Source of the DNA: Myxococcales bacterium
GTDB lineage: Bacteria; Myxococcota_A; Polyangia; Palsa-1104; JAEUJZ01
Direction: 5' to 3'
Length of the DNA: 33,422 nucleotides
Assembly (NCBI GenBank): GCA_016794505.1
Contig: JAEUJZ010000182.1
Location: forward strand, 1-33,422
The number at the start of each line of letters is the position of its first letter. Position 1 is the first letter of the stretch. Below are positions 15,146-23,254 of the stretch, one piece after another. Made by a program: the position numbers and the translations under genes. Under the pieces are notes generated by a model. The model saw only the letters and a program-made list of their open reading frames with translations, searched no databases and was not told where the DNA came from.

Positions 15146-18100
15146 TCAACGCAGCGGCAAGGCACGAGCATGGGCCATAAGCTGCGCCATGCCCAGCATG
15201 CCGGTGTCGCGGTGGATGGCGTCGACCTGCGACCACAGCGCGGCCGTCTGCTCGTTCGCATCTCCCAGACGCGAGCACTCGATCGCCACGCGCCACAGCA
15301 CCCAGGCATCTAGATACGTCGTGCGCGGTGAAGGACGCACGGCCAAAGCCTGCTGGAACAGACGCCGGGCCTGCTTCGTCCTGCCTCGCCGGGCCTCGTA
15401 CACACCACGCAGCACTGAGGTGCAGCCGCGATAGAGCGGCAAGTGACCCAGTCGGCGCTGAGACAGGCGCGCGTGCTCGCGCAGGCGCGACAACAGATCG
15501 GGCACGGCTGCCTCGCCGTCTTCTTGCACCCAGAACAGAAGTGCCTCGGTGCGCTCGATCTGCATCAAAAAACCCCAGCCGCGCTCGACATGGTGGCTGA
15601 CGTAAAGCAGGTGGGCTCGCTCGAACAGCGCGGATGCATCGCGCGGCCGTCCTTGCATGAGCGCGATACCGCCCAGCACTTCCGTGGCCACGGCTTCGAG
15701 CGCTGGCAGAGTCAGACGCAGGTCCGAGGCCAAAAACGCTCGCACGCGCTCATCGGCCCGCTCGAACTGCCCCTGCAGCGACTCGATCAGAGCCAGTGCG
15801 CAGCTACAGTCCGCCCGCAGCCAGGCAAGCTGCATGCGCTCGGCGATGCGCATCGCGGCTTGGATGTCGGCGGTGGCCTCGGCGAAGCGGCTGGCCAAGA
15901 TCTGTGCCCAGCCCAAAAAGTTCAGGGCCCAAGCGAACAGCATCGGCTCGGCCAAGCTGCGCAGCGGCTCAACGCCCTGCCGCATCAGGCGCAGACCCTC
16001 GGCATCGTTGCGCAACAGGAAGTCGCCGCCACCACGCAACAGGTTCACACGCGCCAAGCCAAGTCGATCATCCGTCGAGGTGGCCAGCGCCCGTACCCGC
16101 CGTTCAACCCAGCCCGATAACTGCGTCGAGCCCGCCATCGACAGAAATAGCGCCACGGCAGCCCCGGCATCGACCCAGAACGCCGACTGCCCCAGCCTTC
16201 CGGCGGCGCGGGCGAATGCGAAGTTGTGCGCCGTCGTGCGCAAGTCATCGACCCAGCGATATAGGAGCGCAAGCTCGCGGTGAATCAGCACGCACTCTTC
16301 GCTGCGCGAAGGCTGGGGCTCGAACGCCACCCTCTGTGCATGGGATCCCGTGTGCGCGATCCCCAGCTGTGTAGTCGGTTCCTGCGGCGCCTTCCGACGA
16401 GAACGAAGCGGCCAGAGCAGATACCACAGCACGCAGAACGTATCGAAAATGAGGCGCCCAAACAGGCGGACGCGCCCGAGTGGCAAGCTGTCCCCTAGCG
16501 CGCCTAGCCCTTGCTCCAAGGTCGACAGCGCCAGCGCTGGATCGCCCAGTCGCAGGCGGGCCAAGCCCAGCTTGCGCAGGCGGCGGGCGCGGATGATGTC
16601 GCTCTGGTCTCGCCCCTGCTTCGCTGCGTTGGCCGTCTTGGCTGGGCTCGCAGACAGCGGTCTTGTGGAGCTCGCAGCATCCTGCAACAGCCGCTGCAGC
16701 GACTGGGCCGCGATCGCCGGCTGCCCGAGCATGATCTGCGCGTCGGCCAAGCCCTCGTGTGCTTGCTCGCTCTGCGCATGTAGATCGTCAGTCGATGGAT
16801 CGTCGATCGGGACCGCGCTCGTGTGTGCGGCAGCCACTTGCAAGAGGGCGTCCTGAAACGCTCTCTCTGCCGCTGCATAGTCATCCCCGCGCAGCGCAGC
16901 GCGGCCCACTGAAAGCAGCGCATGCAAGGCGAGATGTGGACGCTCGGCCAGGACTGCGTGATGAGCAAGCCGCGCTGGCTCGACATCGGGCTGCTCTTGC
17001 AGGACCGCGAGCACGGCCCGCTGACGCTCGACACGCTCGGCTGGGCTCAGACTGCGGTCGAGCACATCGACCAAGCGCAGGTGTTCAAACTCATAGGTGT
17101 CGTGTGTGAGCGGACCCTGCGTGAGTGACGGCTCGTGTACCGTCGACACGATGCCTGCGCGCAGGGCTTCGTCGATGCTATCAATGACCTGATCCTCATC
17201 GAGCCGAGCCACGCGCAACAGCAGACCCAGATCAAAGCGCAGGCCGATGACGGCGGCCCAGGTGAGCACCGTGCGCGTCTCGGGAGCAAGCTGCGCGAGG
17301 CGCGCGGCTAGCACGCTCTCATGTGCTGTGGCCTCACCGGATCGATCACGATCCGGGCTCATGGCACTGGATCTCGCGTGAGCCGATGGCTCACTTTCGG
17401 GGGCTGGCTCTGCGGATGTCGGTGGCACAAACTGCACCCCCTGTTCCCCCTGCTGCAGACAGCCGCGCTCGGCCAGCGCTCGCAGCGTGGCCTGCGACAA
17501 AAGCGGACTCCCCCCGCTCTCGCGCCACAGATAAGCGGACAGGCTCGCGGGCAGCGCGTCATCTCGACCGCCCAGCATCGAGAGCGCCAGCGCGTCGACC
17601 TCAGCGTTCGACAGCGGACGCAGATCCAGGCGCAGGATGGCCGGTGCCGGACCATCCGCGGATCGCAGAGTGCCTCCGCCCGTCGGATCGCTGCCGAGCC
17701 ATGTGGTCAAGCGCTCGACCGGCGGTCGCAGACTGGCCACGATCAGCGGAAACGATCGCGGCCGACCCGCTGGACGCAGCGCTGTCAGAAGCTCGCGCAG
17801 AAGCAAGAGCGCACTCTCGGTCGCATCGTGCAGGTCATCGAAGATCAGGACCAGTGGCTGTTGCCGGTGCAAGGCACCGAGTGCCTCCGCAAGAGCGAGA
17901 GCCTGTACCCGCAGCGCGGCCAGGCCATCCTGCGCGGGTCGGCCGAGCCCGCGGCCCAGACTCCCGCTGGGGCTATCGGCGGTGTCTTCGGCGATGCGCG
18001 CAAAGAGCTCAGGAAACGGCGCCAGAGGCCCGGCAGACTGTGCCGGGACCCGCGCCACGATCACGCGCAGGCCAGCCGCCTCTAGGCGCTGCCGAGCCAC

Positions 18101-19045
18101 GCGCAGGACCGCGGTCTTCCCAACACCCGCTTCGCCGCCGATCACGATCAGCGATGCGGCCGCTGCGTCTCCAGCGGATGCGGCTTGTGCCTGCTTCAAG
18201 ACCTCGCTGAGTAGGTCATCTCGACCGACGAAGCGCGCTTGAAACACCGGAACGCGTGCGCTGCCGGAAGCCAGCCACAGCGGCGCCTGTGAAGACGGCC
18301 CCCCTTCTTGTCGCAAAAGCGCCGCAAGGACCCGGCCTACCTCGACCGCGCTCTGTGGCCGATGTGTTGGGTCTGGAGCCAGAAGTCGCGCGACCAGATC
18401 ATCAAGCGCGGGCGGGACATTGGGCAGCAGGCTGCGCAAAGGCGCCGGAGGGCCGAGCAGTCGAGCCGACAGCCGCTCAAACGTGTTGCCGGCAAACGGC
18501 GCTCGTCCCGTCCACAGCTTGTAGATCACGCAGCCAAAGGAATACAGATCACTGCGCGCATCGACGGTCGCTCCGCGTACCTGCTCGGGCGAGACATAGT
18601 CAAGCGTCCCGACGAGGCCGCTCGTCTCGGACAGACTGCTCGACTCCTCATCGAACAGCTTGGCGATGCCGAAGTCGGCCAGCTTGGGCAGAAAAATGGT
18701 CCCCGGCCCTGCGCTCTCCTGTTGCGAAACCCTTCCATCGTGCTCTGTTTCCACCGTCGGTCGTGGCGCTGGATACAGCAGAATGTTCTGCGGTTTGAGA
18801 TCGCGATGCAGGACGCCGCGGCGGAATGCCAGCGACGGGGGAAATCGGCGTGAATTTTCCCCGCTTCGTTGATTCCGTCGGGGATGTGCGGGGAAATCTG
18901 CTTTCGGGAGGGTGTGTTTTGTGCAGCCGGCGGGCTGTTCTGATAATGCAGCGCCTTGCTGGCTGTGAACTTGTAAGTGCGGCTGATAAGCTGCCGTTTT
19001 GCTCGGCGCTCGGTTGGCCTGGTGAACTGCGATGTCTTGCTGCAT
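15146..19045 (-). CDS. Ser/Thr kinase - AAA ATPase - TPR protein, kinase N-lobe missing
   Basis: The frame is open from 19045, but kinase homology starts only at about 18835 with LAFRRGVLHRDLKPQN; the glycine loop, the catalytic Lys and the rest of the N-lobe are absent, replaced by unrelated residues. From there the order is intact: ADFGIAK, GTLDYVSPEQ, SDLYSFGCVIYKL, then a large NTPase with Walker A GGEAGVGKT (about 303-311) and Walker B PLVLIFDDLHD. A long helical/TPR region runs to the C-terminus (for example LSVGRAALRGDDYAAAERAF). This kinase-ATPase-TPR architecture is common in myxobacteria as a signalling protein. Here the kinase cannot bind ATP normally. The break coincides with the left border of the defence island. 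Confidence 0.82.
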   Translation of the reverse strand: MQQDIAVHQANRAPSKTAAYQPHLQVHSQQGAALSEQPAGCTKHTLPKADFPAHPRRNQRSGENSRRFPPSLAFRRGVLHRDLKPQNILLYPAPRPTVETEHDGRVSQQESAGPGTIFLPKLADFGIAKLFDEESSSLSETSGLVGTLDYVSPEQVRGATVDARSDLYSFGCVIYKLWTGRAPFAGNTFERLSARLLGPPAPLRSLLPNVPPALDDLVARLLAPDPTHRPQSAVEVGRVLAALLRQEGGPSSQAPLWLASGSARVPVFQARFVGRDDLLSEVLKQAQAASAGDAAAASLIVIGGEAGVGKTAVLRVARQRLEAAGLRVIVARVPAQSAGPLAPFPELFARIAEDTADSPSGSLGRGLGRPAQDGLAALRVQALALAEALGALHRQQPLVLIFDDLHDATESALLLLRELLTALRPAGRPRSFPLIVASLRPPVERLTTWLGSDPTGGGTLRSADGPAPAILRLDLRPLSNAEVDALALSMLGGRDDALPASLSAYLWRESGGSPLLSQATLRALAERGCLQQGEQGVQFVPPTSAEPAPESEPSAHARSSAMSPDRDRSGEATAHESVLAARLAQLAPETRTVLTWAAVIGLRFDLGLLLRVARLDEDQVIDSIDEALRAGIVSTVHEPSLTQGPLTHDTYEFEHLRLVDVLDRSLSPAERVERQRAVLAVLQEQPDVEPARLAHHAVLAERPHLALHALLSVGRAALRGDDYAAAERAFQDALLQVAAAHTSAVPIDDPSTDDLHAQSEQAHEGLADAQIMLGQPAIAAQSLQRLLQDAASSTRPLSASPAKTANAAKQGRDQSDIIRARRLRKLGLARLRLGDPALALSTLEQGLGALGDSLPLGRVRLFGRLIFDTFCVLWYLLWPLRSRRKAPQEPTTQLGIAHTGSHAQRVAFEPQPSRSEECVLIHRELALLYRWVDDLRTTAHNFAFARAAGRLGQSAFWVDAGAAVALFLSMAGSTQLSGWVERRVRALATSTDDRLGLARVNLLRGGGDFLLRNDAEGLRLMRQGVEPLRSLAEPMLFAWALNFLGWAQILASRFAEATADIQAAMRIAERMQLAWLRADCSCALALIESLQGQFERADERVRAFLASDLRLTLPALEAVATEVLGGIALMQGRPRDASALFERAHLLYVSHHVERGWGFLMQIERTEALLFWVQEDGEAAVPDLLSRLREHARLSQRRLGHLPLYRGCTSVLRGVYEARRGRTKQARRLFQQALAVRPSPRTTYLDAWVLWRVAIECSRLGDANEQTAALWSQVDAIHRDTGMLGMAQLMAHARALPLR

Positions 19046-19079
19046 CGACTCACGCGGCGTTGCGGCCTATCTATGATGG
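18841..19079. other. Border segment between truncated kinase and rdrB 3' fragment
   Basis: About 240 bp without a recognisable gene. It holds an inverted repeat TTTCCCCGC (18856-18864) / GCGGGGAAA (18888-18896) directly beside the kinase breakpoint, reminiscent of an insertion-sequence end, but I cannot assign a family. The open frame here is the foreign head of the kinase ORF. Confidence 0.4.
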
Positions 19080-19840
19080 TCACGAGCGCTGCTCTGAAGC
19101 GGTTCCGCATATACTCGATCCCCGGTCGGACACGGTGAACGCCGCATCCATGGCGTCCTGCCTGCGCTGCCGCAGCCAGCTCATTGCGGTGTCCGGTGTG
19201 TACCCTCGCCGTCGCAGTGCGAAATAGGTGTAGCGGTATTCGTCGAGCAAGGTGGTGGCAAAGGTCAGCGGGTCATCGTCGCAAAGCGCAATGCGATAGC
19301 GCGGCGTCAACCAGCGCCGGCATGACAGCGGCGCAAGGTGCAGCATGGGGTGATGATCGATGGCGCCAAGCTCGGCGATCAGCAGGTTGCTGGTGGGGTT
19401 GGCTTCGATGGTCAGGTCCAGCTCGCGGACTTTGCACTGCACCATGTGCTGCGCCCGCTCGATGGCCTCGCGCTCTGCTCTCATCTCCAGCTCGACCGGT
19501 TCTTGCCCTCGCCGCCAGACGGCGTCGTCCTTCAAGTAGCGCAGCAGAAAGTCAGCCGCAGAGTGTTCCGCGGGGCGCTCCGGCGCGAGGTTCAGCTCGG
19601 GGTAGTTCCAGTTCGCAAGCAACGTGGGATCGTGCCGCAGCCGACGCGCCTGTCTCAACATTTGCAGCGCATGGTCCCGATTCGTCTCATCGCGAAGAGC
19701 ATAGATGTTGCGAGCCAACCGCCAGAACTCGTCCATCAACCGCTGGCTCACCGTCTGGCTCAACTGACCCAGCACACCACTTTCCCAGAGCCACAGAATG
19801 TCCTCCAGCCGCTCTTCGGCAGGCTGATACACGATGGTGT
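19080..19840 (-). pseudogene. rdrB: RdrB-like adenosine deaminase, 3' fragment
   Basis: This is the distal part of the interrupted gene, entered from the transposon in the frame ...NTIVYQPAEERLEDILWLW. Late adenosine-deaminase motifs are clear: IEANPTSNLL (about residues 142-151 counted from the GTG at 19832), a DHHPMLHLAP segment, and IALCDDDPLTFATTLLDEYR (181-200), which holds the conserved metal/substrate Asp. The ORF ends at 19080. Removing the transposon joins this part in frame with the 5' fragment at 23255. No ribosome site is present and it could be made alone only from a weak GTG, so it is a gene fragment. Identification as RdrB rests on these motifs together with the RdrA-like neighbour. 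Confidence 0.78.
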
Positions 19841-19870
19841 TCTTTCCGGGACGTTATACTTCGCTCACTT
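19841..19870 (+). repeat. Left terminal inverted repeat of the IS1595-type element
   Basis: 30 bp, begins tctttccgggacgttatact, identical to the reverse complement of 23225-23254. It contains TATACT, a possible -10 box. Confidence 0.95.
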
Positions 19871-19901
19871 AGGCCCTGAGATTCCCAATTCCCGCAGGTT
19901 C

Positions 19902-20195
19902 CTACGTGCGCGGGGCTTGGGAATCGGAGTCTGTGAGCCAGTCTGGGGGGACCCCCTCGCCGTAGGCTAACCATCCCGCGCTGACTCCCATTGCGCGAGC
20001 GAAGATCTCGATGGTGTCGATCTGCGGCTTGCGATTGCCTGCCTCGACTTGGATGATCGTCGAGTTGGTGCATCGTGCCTTTGCCGCAAGTGCGCGTTGA
20101 GATAGTCCTGCATGCTCGCGCGCCTGCTTGAAGCGACGGCTCAAGCCGCTTGAGTTGGGCGCATCTGCGGGCGCTCGCGTGGTCACTTCGCTCAT
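19902..20195 (-). CDS. XRE-family helix-turn-helix regulator (transposon passenger)
   Basis: 97 aa from the ATG at 20195 (MSEVTTRAPADAPNSSG); the open frame reaches 20246 but would run through the operator. The HTH is LSRRFKQAREHAGLSQRALA, KARCTNSTIIQVEAGNRKPQ, IDTIEIFARAMGVSAGWLAYGEG, a standard Cro/CI-type fold of about 65 residues. It is the gene nearest the left end of the transposon. Two identical palindromes lie just upstream (20210-20227 and 20240-20257), so it very likely represses itself and the divergent gene at 20296. It may control transposon passenger expression or transposition. Confidence 0.85.
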   Translation of the reverse strand: MSEVTTRAPADAPNSSGLSRRFKQAREHAGLSQRALAAKARCTNSTIIQVEAGNRKPQIDTIEIFARAMGVSAGWLAYGEGVPPDWLTDSDSQAPRT

Positions 20196-20209
20196 GTAGC
20201 ACCATGGGC

Positions 20210-20257
20210 GCAGCACAATTCTGCTGCGGTTTCTTGATTGCAGCACAATTCTGCTGC
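20210..20257. promoter_or_regulatory. Twin 18-bp palindromic operators
   Basis: The sequence gcagcacaattctgctgc occurs twice without a mismatch (20210-20227, 20240-20257). Each is a dyad GCAGCA-n6-TGCTGC, and the centres are 30 bp apart, near three helical turns. They lie in the gap between the XRE gene and the divergent small gene, 14 bp from the XRE start, as expected for cooperative binding of the XRE dimer. Confidence 0.85.
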
Positions 20258-20295
20258 ACGGTTGCGTCTGCCGAACTCAACCGGAGGTCTTGACC

Positions 20296-20595
20296 ATGAA
20301 CCGACTCGCAGCCATTCCCCGTCGTCGCCCGCCTGCCGTTGCTGCATCGCTGGACTTGTCGGACGACGCACAGAAGCGGACTCACGAACTCATCCAACGC
20401 TTGCATACCGGACGCTGGCCCCTGTTTCGATGCTTGGGCATGCGGCAGAAAGATGGCGTGATTCAAGAGGCGGTGATGTGGACACGGCACAAGCCCACGT
20501 TCGGCGTGGTCACGTACCGCCGCGATGGCTTGGGGCTGTCGTGGCGCGACTACCCGAACAAGATCGCCGCTCTGACTGCTCTCCGCAGCACGTAG
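20296..20595 (+). CDS. Small protein of unknown function (transposon passenger)
   Basis: 99 aa from the ATG at 20296, with GGAGG (20283-20287) 8 nt upstream; a TTG at 20290 is too close to that site. The sequence is compact and globular-looking: an Arg/Pro-rich start, then SDDAQKRTHELIQRLHTGRW, PLFRCLGMRQKDG, and a beta-rich part (FGVVTYRRDGLGLSWRDYP). I do not recognise the family. It is divergent from the XRE regulator across the twin operators and is therefore probably repressed by it. It and the following ORF point toward the 3' end of the transposase operon. Confidence 0.6.
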   Translation: MNRLAAIPRRRPPAVAASLDLSDDAQKRTHELIQRLHTGRWPLFRCLGMRQKDGVIQEAVMWTRHKPTFGVVTYRRDGLGLSWRDYPNKIAALTALRST

Positions 20596-20751
20596 CAGCG
20601 CATCCCGCTCCCCCGCTTGACTGCCCCGCCTTGCCGTGTTCCGTTCCTCCCCGACATAACCCACGAAGTCCGCGCGCAGAGGTGCGAGGCCGAACGTGTG
20701 CCTCGGGTGCCAGCCCGAAGTACCGACGATGCCGGACGGAAAGGCCAGAAC

Positions 20752-21060
20752 ATGACCACCCGACGATCGCCCGCTCGGCGTCGCGCCTCTGCGCGAAGTA
20801 CCCCAATCTCCGAACGCGACCGAGAACTCGCAGCGCGCAGCGGCATTGCACCTGCGACGCGCAGCCAGTATATGAAACTCAACAAACTTCGCCGGGAACG
20901 TCCCATCATTGGCCCGGAACTCCGCGATGATATGCGCACTGGCGTTGCTGAGGTCTTGAATCTGTCCGGCCCACTCACGGCGGACACACTCAAAGCCGCA
21001 CTGATCAACGTAGCCAGCAGAGTAGCGCTCCGGCAGATCGCGCGCTGGCTGGAGTTGTAA
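20752..21060 (+). CDS. Small basic protein, unknown function (transposon passenger)
   Basis: 102 aa from the ATG at 20752 (MTTRRSPARRRASARS), with a weak GGAAAGG-like site about 7 nt upstream; the frame is open to 20617. A basic disordered head is followed by helices (ISERDRELAARSGIAPATRS, LRDDMRTGVAEVLNLSG, LKAALINVASRVALRQIARW). The content suggests a DNA-associated protein, but no motif is diagnostic. It lies 156 bp after the previous small gene on the same strand and convergent with the transposase operon. Confidence 0.45.
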   Translation: MTTRRSPARRRASARSTPISERDRELAARSGIAPATRSQYMKLNKLRRERPIIGPELRDDMRTGVAEVLNLSGPLTADTLKAALINVASRVALRQIARWLEL

Positions 21061-21071
21061 AAGCATGCGAC

Positions 21072-21284
21072 TCAACCCAGATCCGCGTTCTTTTGCAGCA
21101 GAAATAGGAATGCGTTTCTGCGTTGGTGTTTAGTGTAAGCCGCTGGGTCGTACAGCAAATCAAACAGCAGCATTGACAGTTTCATGAAGAACCGCGCCTC
21201 CTTGCGGTGCGCAGAGCATGACTTGCAGCCGCCCGTCCTTTTGCGGGGTAGGCGTGGGGCGCTTGGCGAGGCGGCGCGCTTCAC
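21072..21284 (-). CDS. 70-codon protein coupled to transposase, unknown function
   Basis: The GTG start at 21284 overlaps the transposase stop as GTGA, so it is probably translated by coupling. The product has a basic start, a CKSCSAHRKEARFF segment, and a hydrophobic helical end (MKLSMLLFDLLYDPAAY, RRNAFLFLLQKNADLG). An internal ATG (residue 34) after GGAGG with 12-nt spacing is an alternative. It is too short to assign. The tight overlap is the main argument that it is a real part of the transposon operon. Confidence 0.45.
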   Translation of the reverse strand: MKRAASPSAPRLPRKRTGGCKSCSAHRKEARFFMKLSMLLFDLLYDPAAYTKHQRRNAFLFLLQKNADLG

Positions 21285-22420
21285 TTGATCCCATCCATTC
21301 CCGCCTGCCCCGGAAGCGCAGGCGTGGTGATTTCGGCAGACTCCTTTTTCTTCCCTGTGCGCTTGTGCTGACTCATTCCGCGCATGGTTCCGTGCTTGCG
21401 CTTCTCCCCCTGCTTCGTATCAATGAGCGATGCGCCCTGACCGCTGGTTGACTTGTACAGAGTCAGCGGTTTGGACTCGCCGATCCTGTTGATCGCGGCT
21501 TCTGCGATCTCTGTGTCTGACTTGTCGCGGTGGTTGTACTTGTGGTCATGTTCCTCCGCGTACCGCTGCGCGTGCTTTTTGCTGACGCTGTGGTGCGTAC
21601 CCTCAATCTGGCGCTTGAAGTTCCCGAAGTACCCCTCCGCCGTGTTCGTGTGCGCGAAGTGGCCATCGTCGGCAACGCGGGCGTACTCCTTGACTTTGTG
21701 CTTGACCGTGTGGTGTTCCGCGAACTTCTCGCCCACCTTGTCGTAAATCGGTGACTCGTCTGTCATGAGCACGGTCTTCCCTGGAACCGTGTGCGTGCGC
21801 AGCTTCGCGCCCACGCTCCGCCCGTCCACATGGTCATCCTTGTTCAGCACGATGGTCTGCGCCTGACTGAACAAGCCACCACGTCCGCGCGGGGTCCCCA
21901 GCGTCGCGCCGCGCGTGGTCTTCTTGCCGCGTTTGATGATGGTCTGCACTGCGACCTTGTTCCCGCGGTAACCACGACCATGCGACCGACGCTTGCCGCC
22001 GAGGTATGCTTCATCGGATTCCACGATGCCGCTAAACTTCTGGGAGTCCGTGGTCATGGTTGAGCGCACCCGATGTGACAGGTGCCAAGCCGACTTGACG
22101 GTGATTCCTAAGTGCCGCGCTAACTGTCGCGCACTGACTCCCTTTCGTGCGCCACCCATCAGGTGATAGGCAAACAGCCACGCACGCAGAGGGATCTTCG
22201 TACCGTTCATCACAGTACCCGATGTGACCGTGAACTGCTTGCCGCACTCCTGGCATTTGTATAGCGGAAGTCTGCGTCGAGCCTTGCTGTTATACACCTT
22301 CGCAGAGTCACACTTCACGCACGATGCACCATTCGGCCATCGCTTCCCCTCGAAGTACGCCACCGCGCTGTCCTCATCGGGATAACGCTCGGTTAGTTGG
22401 AAAAAGGATTCGTCGCTCAT
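21281..22420 (-). CDS. IS1595-family (ISXO2-like) transposase
   Basis: 379 aa. The N-terminal zinc ribbon has C34-x2-C37 and C56-x2-C59 (ASCVKCDSA, LYKCQECGKQFTV). An HTH-like segment follows (GVSARQLARHLGITVKSAWH), then the ISXO2-like DDE domain: GIVESDEAYLGGKRRS (Asp136), LMTDESPIYDK (Asp221), HTNTAEGYFGNFKRQIEGTHH and a YNHR end. It appears complete. The start ATG overlaps the stop of the upstream membrane-protein gene as ATGA, and its own stop overlaps a 70-codon ORF as GTGA. The element's inverted repeats lie at 19841 and 23225. The operon has the same direction as rdrA-rdrB and could be read from that promoter. Confidence 0.93.
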   Translation of the reverse strand: MSDESFFQLTERYPDEDSAVAYFEGKRWPNGASCVKCDSAKVYNSKARRRLPLYKCQECGKQFTVTSGTVMNGTKIPLRAWLFAYHLMGGARKGVSARQLARHLGITVKSAWHLSHRVRSTMTTDSQKFSGIVESDEAYLGGKRRSHGRGYRGNKVAVQTIIKRGKKTTRGATLGTPRGRGGLFSQAQTIVLNKDDHVDGRSVGAKLRTHTVPGKTVLMTDESPIYDKVGEKFAEHHTVKHKVKEYARVADDGHFAHTNTAEGYFGNFKRQIEGTHHSVSKKHAQRYAEEHDHKYNHRDKSDTEIAEAAINRIGESKPLTLYKSTSGQGASLIDTKQGEKRKHGTMRGMSQHKRTGKKKESAEITTPALPGQAGMDGIK

Positions 22421-23196
22421 GTATAGACCTCTGCATCGCAGGATACCGAAGACGCGCTGATTGCTACCGTCCGCGGGGATGTCGCAAGATCCGCAATTGT
22501 CGTTAGTTGTGCATCAACTAATCTGACCACCAACTTGTGGTCCATGGCGTACTGCGCCGCTGCAATGCCCGCGTCGGCTCTGTTTATTGTCGCCGATAAC
22601 CTCGACTGCAACTTGCTCTGCGCGCCAGACCCGACATCGGATTCAACCATTGGCACGGGCAAAATAAATAGCGGCCTATTTTGATCGCGTCCGAACACTG
22701 CAACGCTAGAAGAAATCCACACTCGTTTGGATTTGCGATATGAATTTGCAACAATGTACTCGACCGAAATGGTTCTTTCATTTTCCGCCAAGTGAATAGT
22801 ACACCGGCTGATTCCTAGGGATAGGAATTTACCATAGTTTCTACTCCATTCCACATCTTCTTTGTGAGCGCCTTTGAATTTGCAGTAGAACCATGCAGCA
22901 ATGGACCATGCCGATAACACAGCAATCGTCATCGATAAAATTGACAGTTCGCGCTGATGCCCAACGACGAATGGCCATCCCTGCGACATTCCGCGTGCAT
23001 CGATCCACCAGCCCAGTCCCGTAAATGCCGCAAGAACCAGCCAAACCGCCGCTGCGCGACTATCCCGTTGGCGAGAAACCATTGCGGTCACCAACGTCCC
23101 CACAAAACCAAGCGTCCCAAAGAACCAAGATAGGTGGGAACCGTGGTCAAGTGTTGTTGTGGTTGTAAGTGCCAGCGGACTAATGAGGTATTCCAT
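22417..23196 (-). CDS. Three-helix membrane protein coupled to transposase (passenger)
   Basis: 259 aa. Three predicted transmembrane helices lie at about residues 23-40 (SWFFGTLGFVGTLVTAMV), 48-66 (AAAVWLVLAAFTGLGWWI) and 85-105 (SILSMTIAVLSAWSIAAWFY). A soluble domain of about 150 residues follows, rich in beta strands. It starts 28 bp inside the right terminal inverted repeat and ends overlapping the transposase ATG as ATGA. Its codons are less GC-rich than those of the neighbours, supporting foreign origin. I do not recognise the family; three helices plus a soluble tail recalls small membrane effectors of defence systems, but this is only a resemblance of layout. Confidence 0.65.
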   Translation of the reverse strand: MEYLISPLALTTTTTLDHGSHLSWFFGTLGFVGTLVTAMVSRQRDSRAAAVWLVLAAFTGLGWWIDARGMSQGWPFVVGHQRELSILSMTIAVLSAWSIAAWFYCKFKGAHKEDVEWSRNYGKFLSLGISRCTIHLAENERTISVEYIVANSYRKSKRVWISSSVAVFGRDQNRPLFILPVPMVESDVGSGAQSKLQSRLSATINRADAGIAAAQYAMDHKLVVRLVDAQLTTIADLATSPRTVAISASSVSCDAEVYT

Positions 23197-23224
23197 CCGC
23201 GGAACCTAGCACAAGAACCTAGCC

Positions 23225-23254
23225 AAGTGAGCGAAGTATAACGTCCCGGAAAGA
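23225..23254 (-). repeat. Right terminal inverted repeat of the IS1595-type element
   Basis: 30 bp, the perfect reverse complement of 19841-19870. Read inward it begins tctttccgggacgttatact and is followed by the membrane-protein start at 23196. Confidence 0.95.

Larger units (their letters stand above)
19841..23254. mobile_element. IS1595-type transposon, 3,414 bp, with passenger genes
   Basis: It is bounded by perfect 30-bp terminal inverted repeats (19841-19870 and 23225-23254, starting tctttccgggacgttatact). It contains an ISXO2-like transposase and five other small genes: an XRE regulator, two plus-strand ORFs, a membrane protein and a 70-codon Cys-containing ORF. It interrupts the rdrB reading frame. 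The 8 bp outside each end (gatggtgt and cccgaccg) are not alike, so no target duplication remains, although IS1595 elements usually make 8-bp ones; an adjacent deletion after insertion is the likely reason. Passenger genes are known in part of the IS1595 family. Confidence 0.88.

Noticed and set aside
14182..15180. 332-codon plus-strand ORF
   Set aside because: Antisense to the antistasin-like protein; composition is typical of a GC-rich reverse frame.
17323..18242. Long plus-strand ORFs over the kinase-ATPase-TPR gene
   Set aside because: The minus frame has Walker A/B and kinase motifs; the plus frames are Arg/Ala/Pro-rich shadows.
20238..20930. 230-codon plus-strand ORF in the transposon
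   Set aside because: It starts inside the second operator and lies in a shadow frame of the 99-aa gene, which has its own ribosome site.
19687..21075. 462-codon minus-strand ORF across the left transposon end
   Set aside because: It runs through the inverted repeat, the operators and two other genes in a wrong frame; the XRE gene and the rdrB fragment explain the region better.
22417..23196. Membrane protein as RADAR accessory (RdrC/RdrD-like)
   Set aside because: It lies inside the transposon's inverted repeats and is coupled to the transposase, so it is transposon cargo rather than part of the rdr operon.
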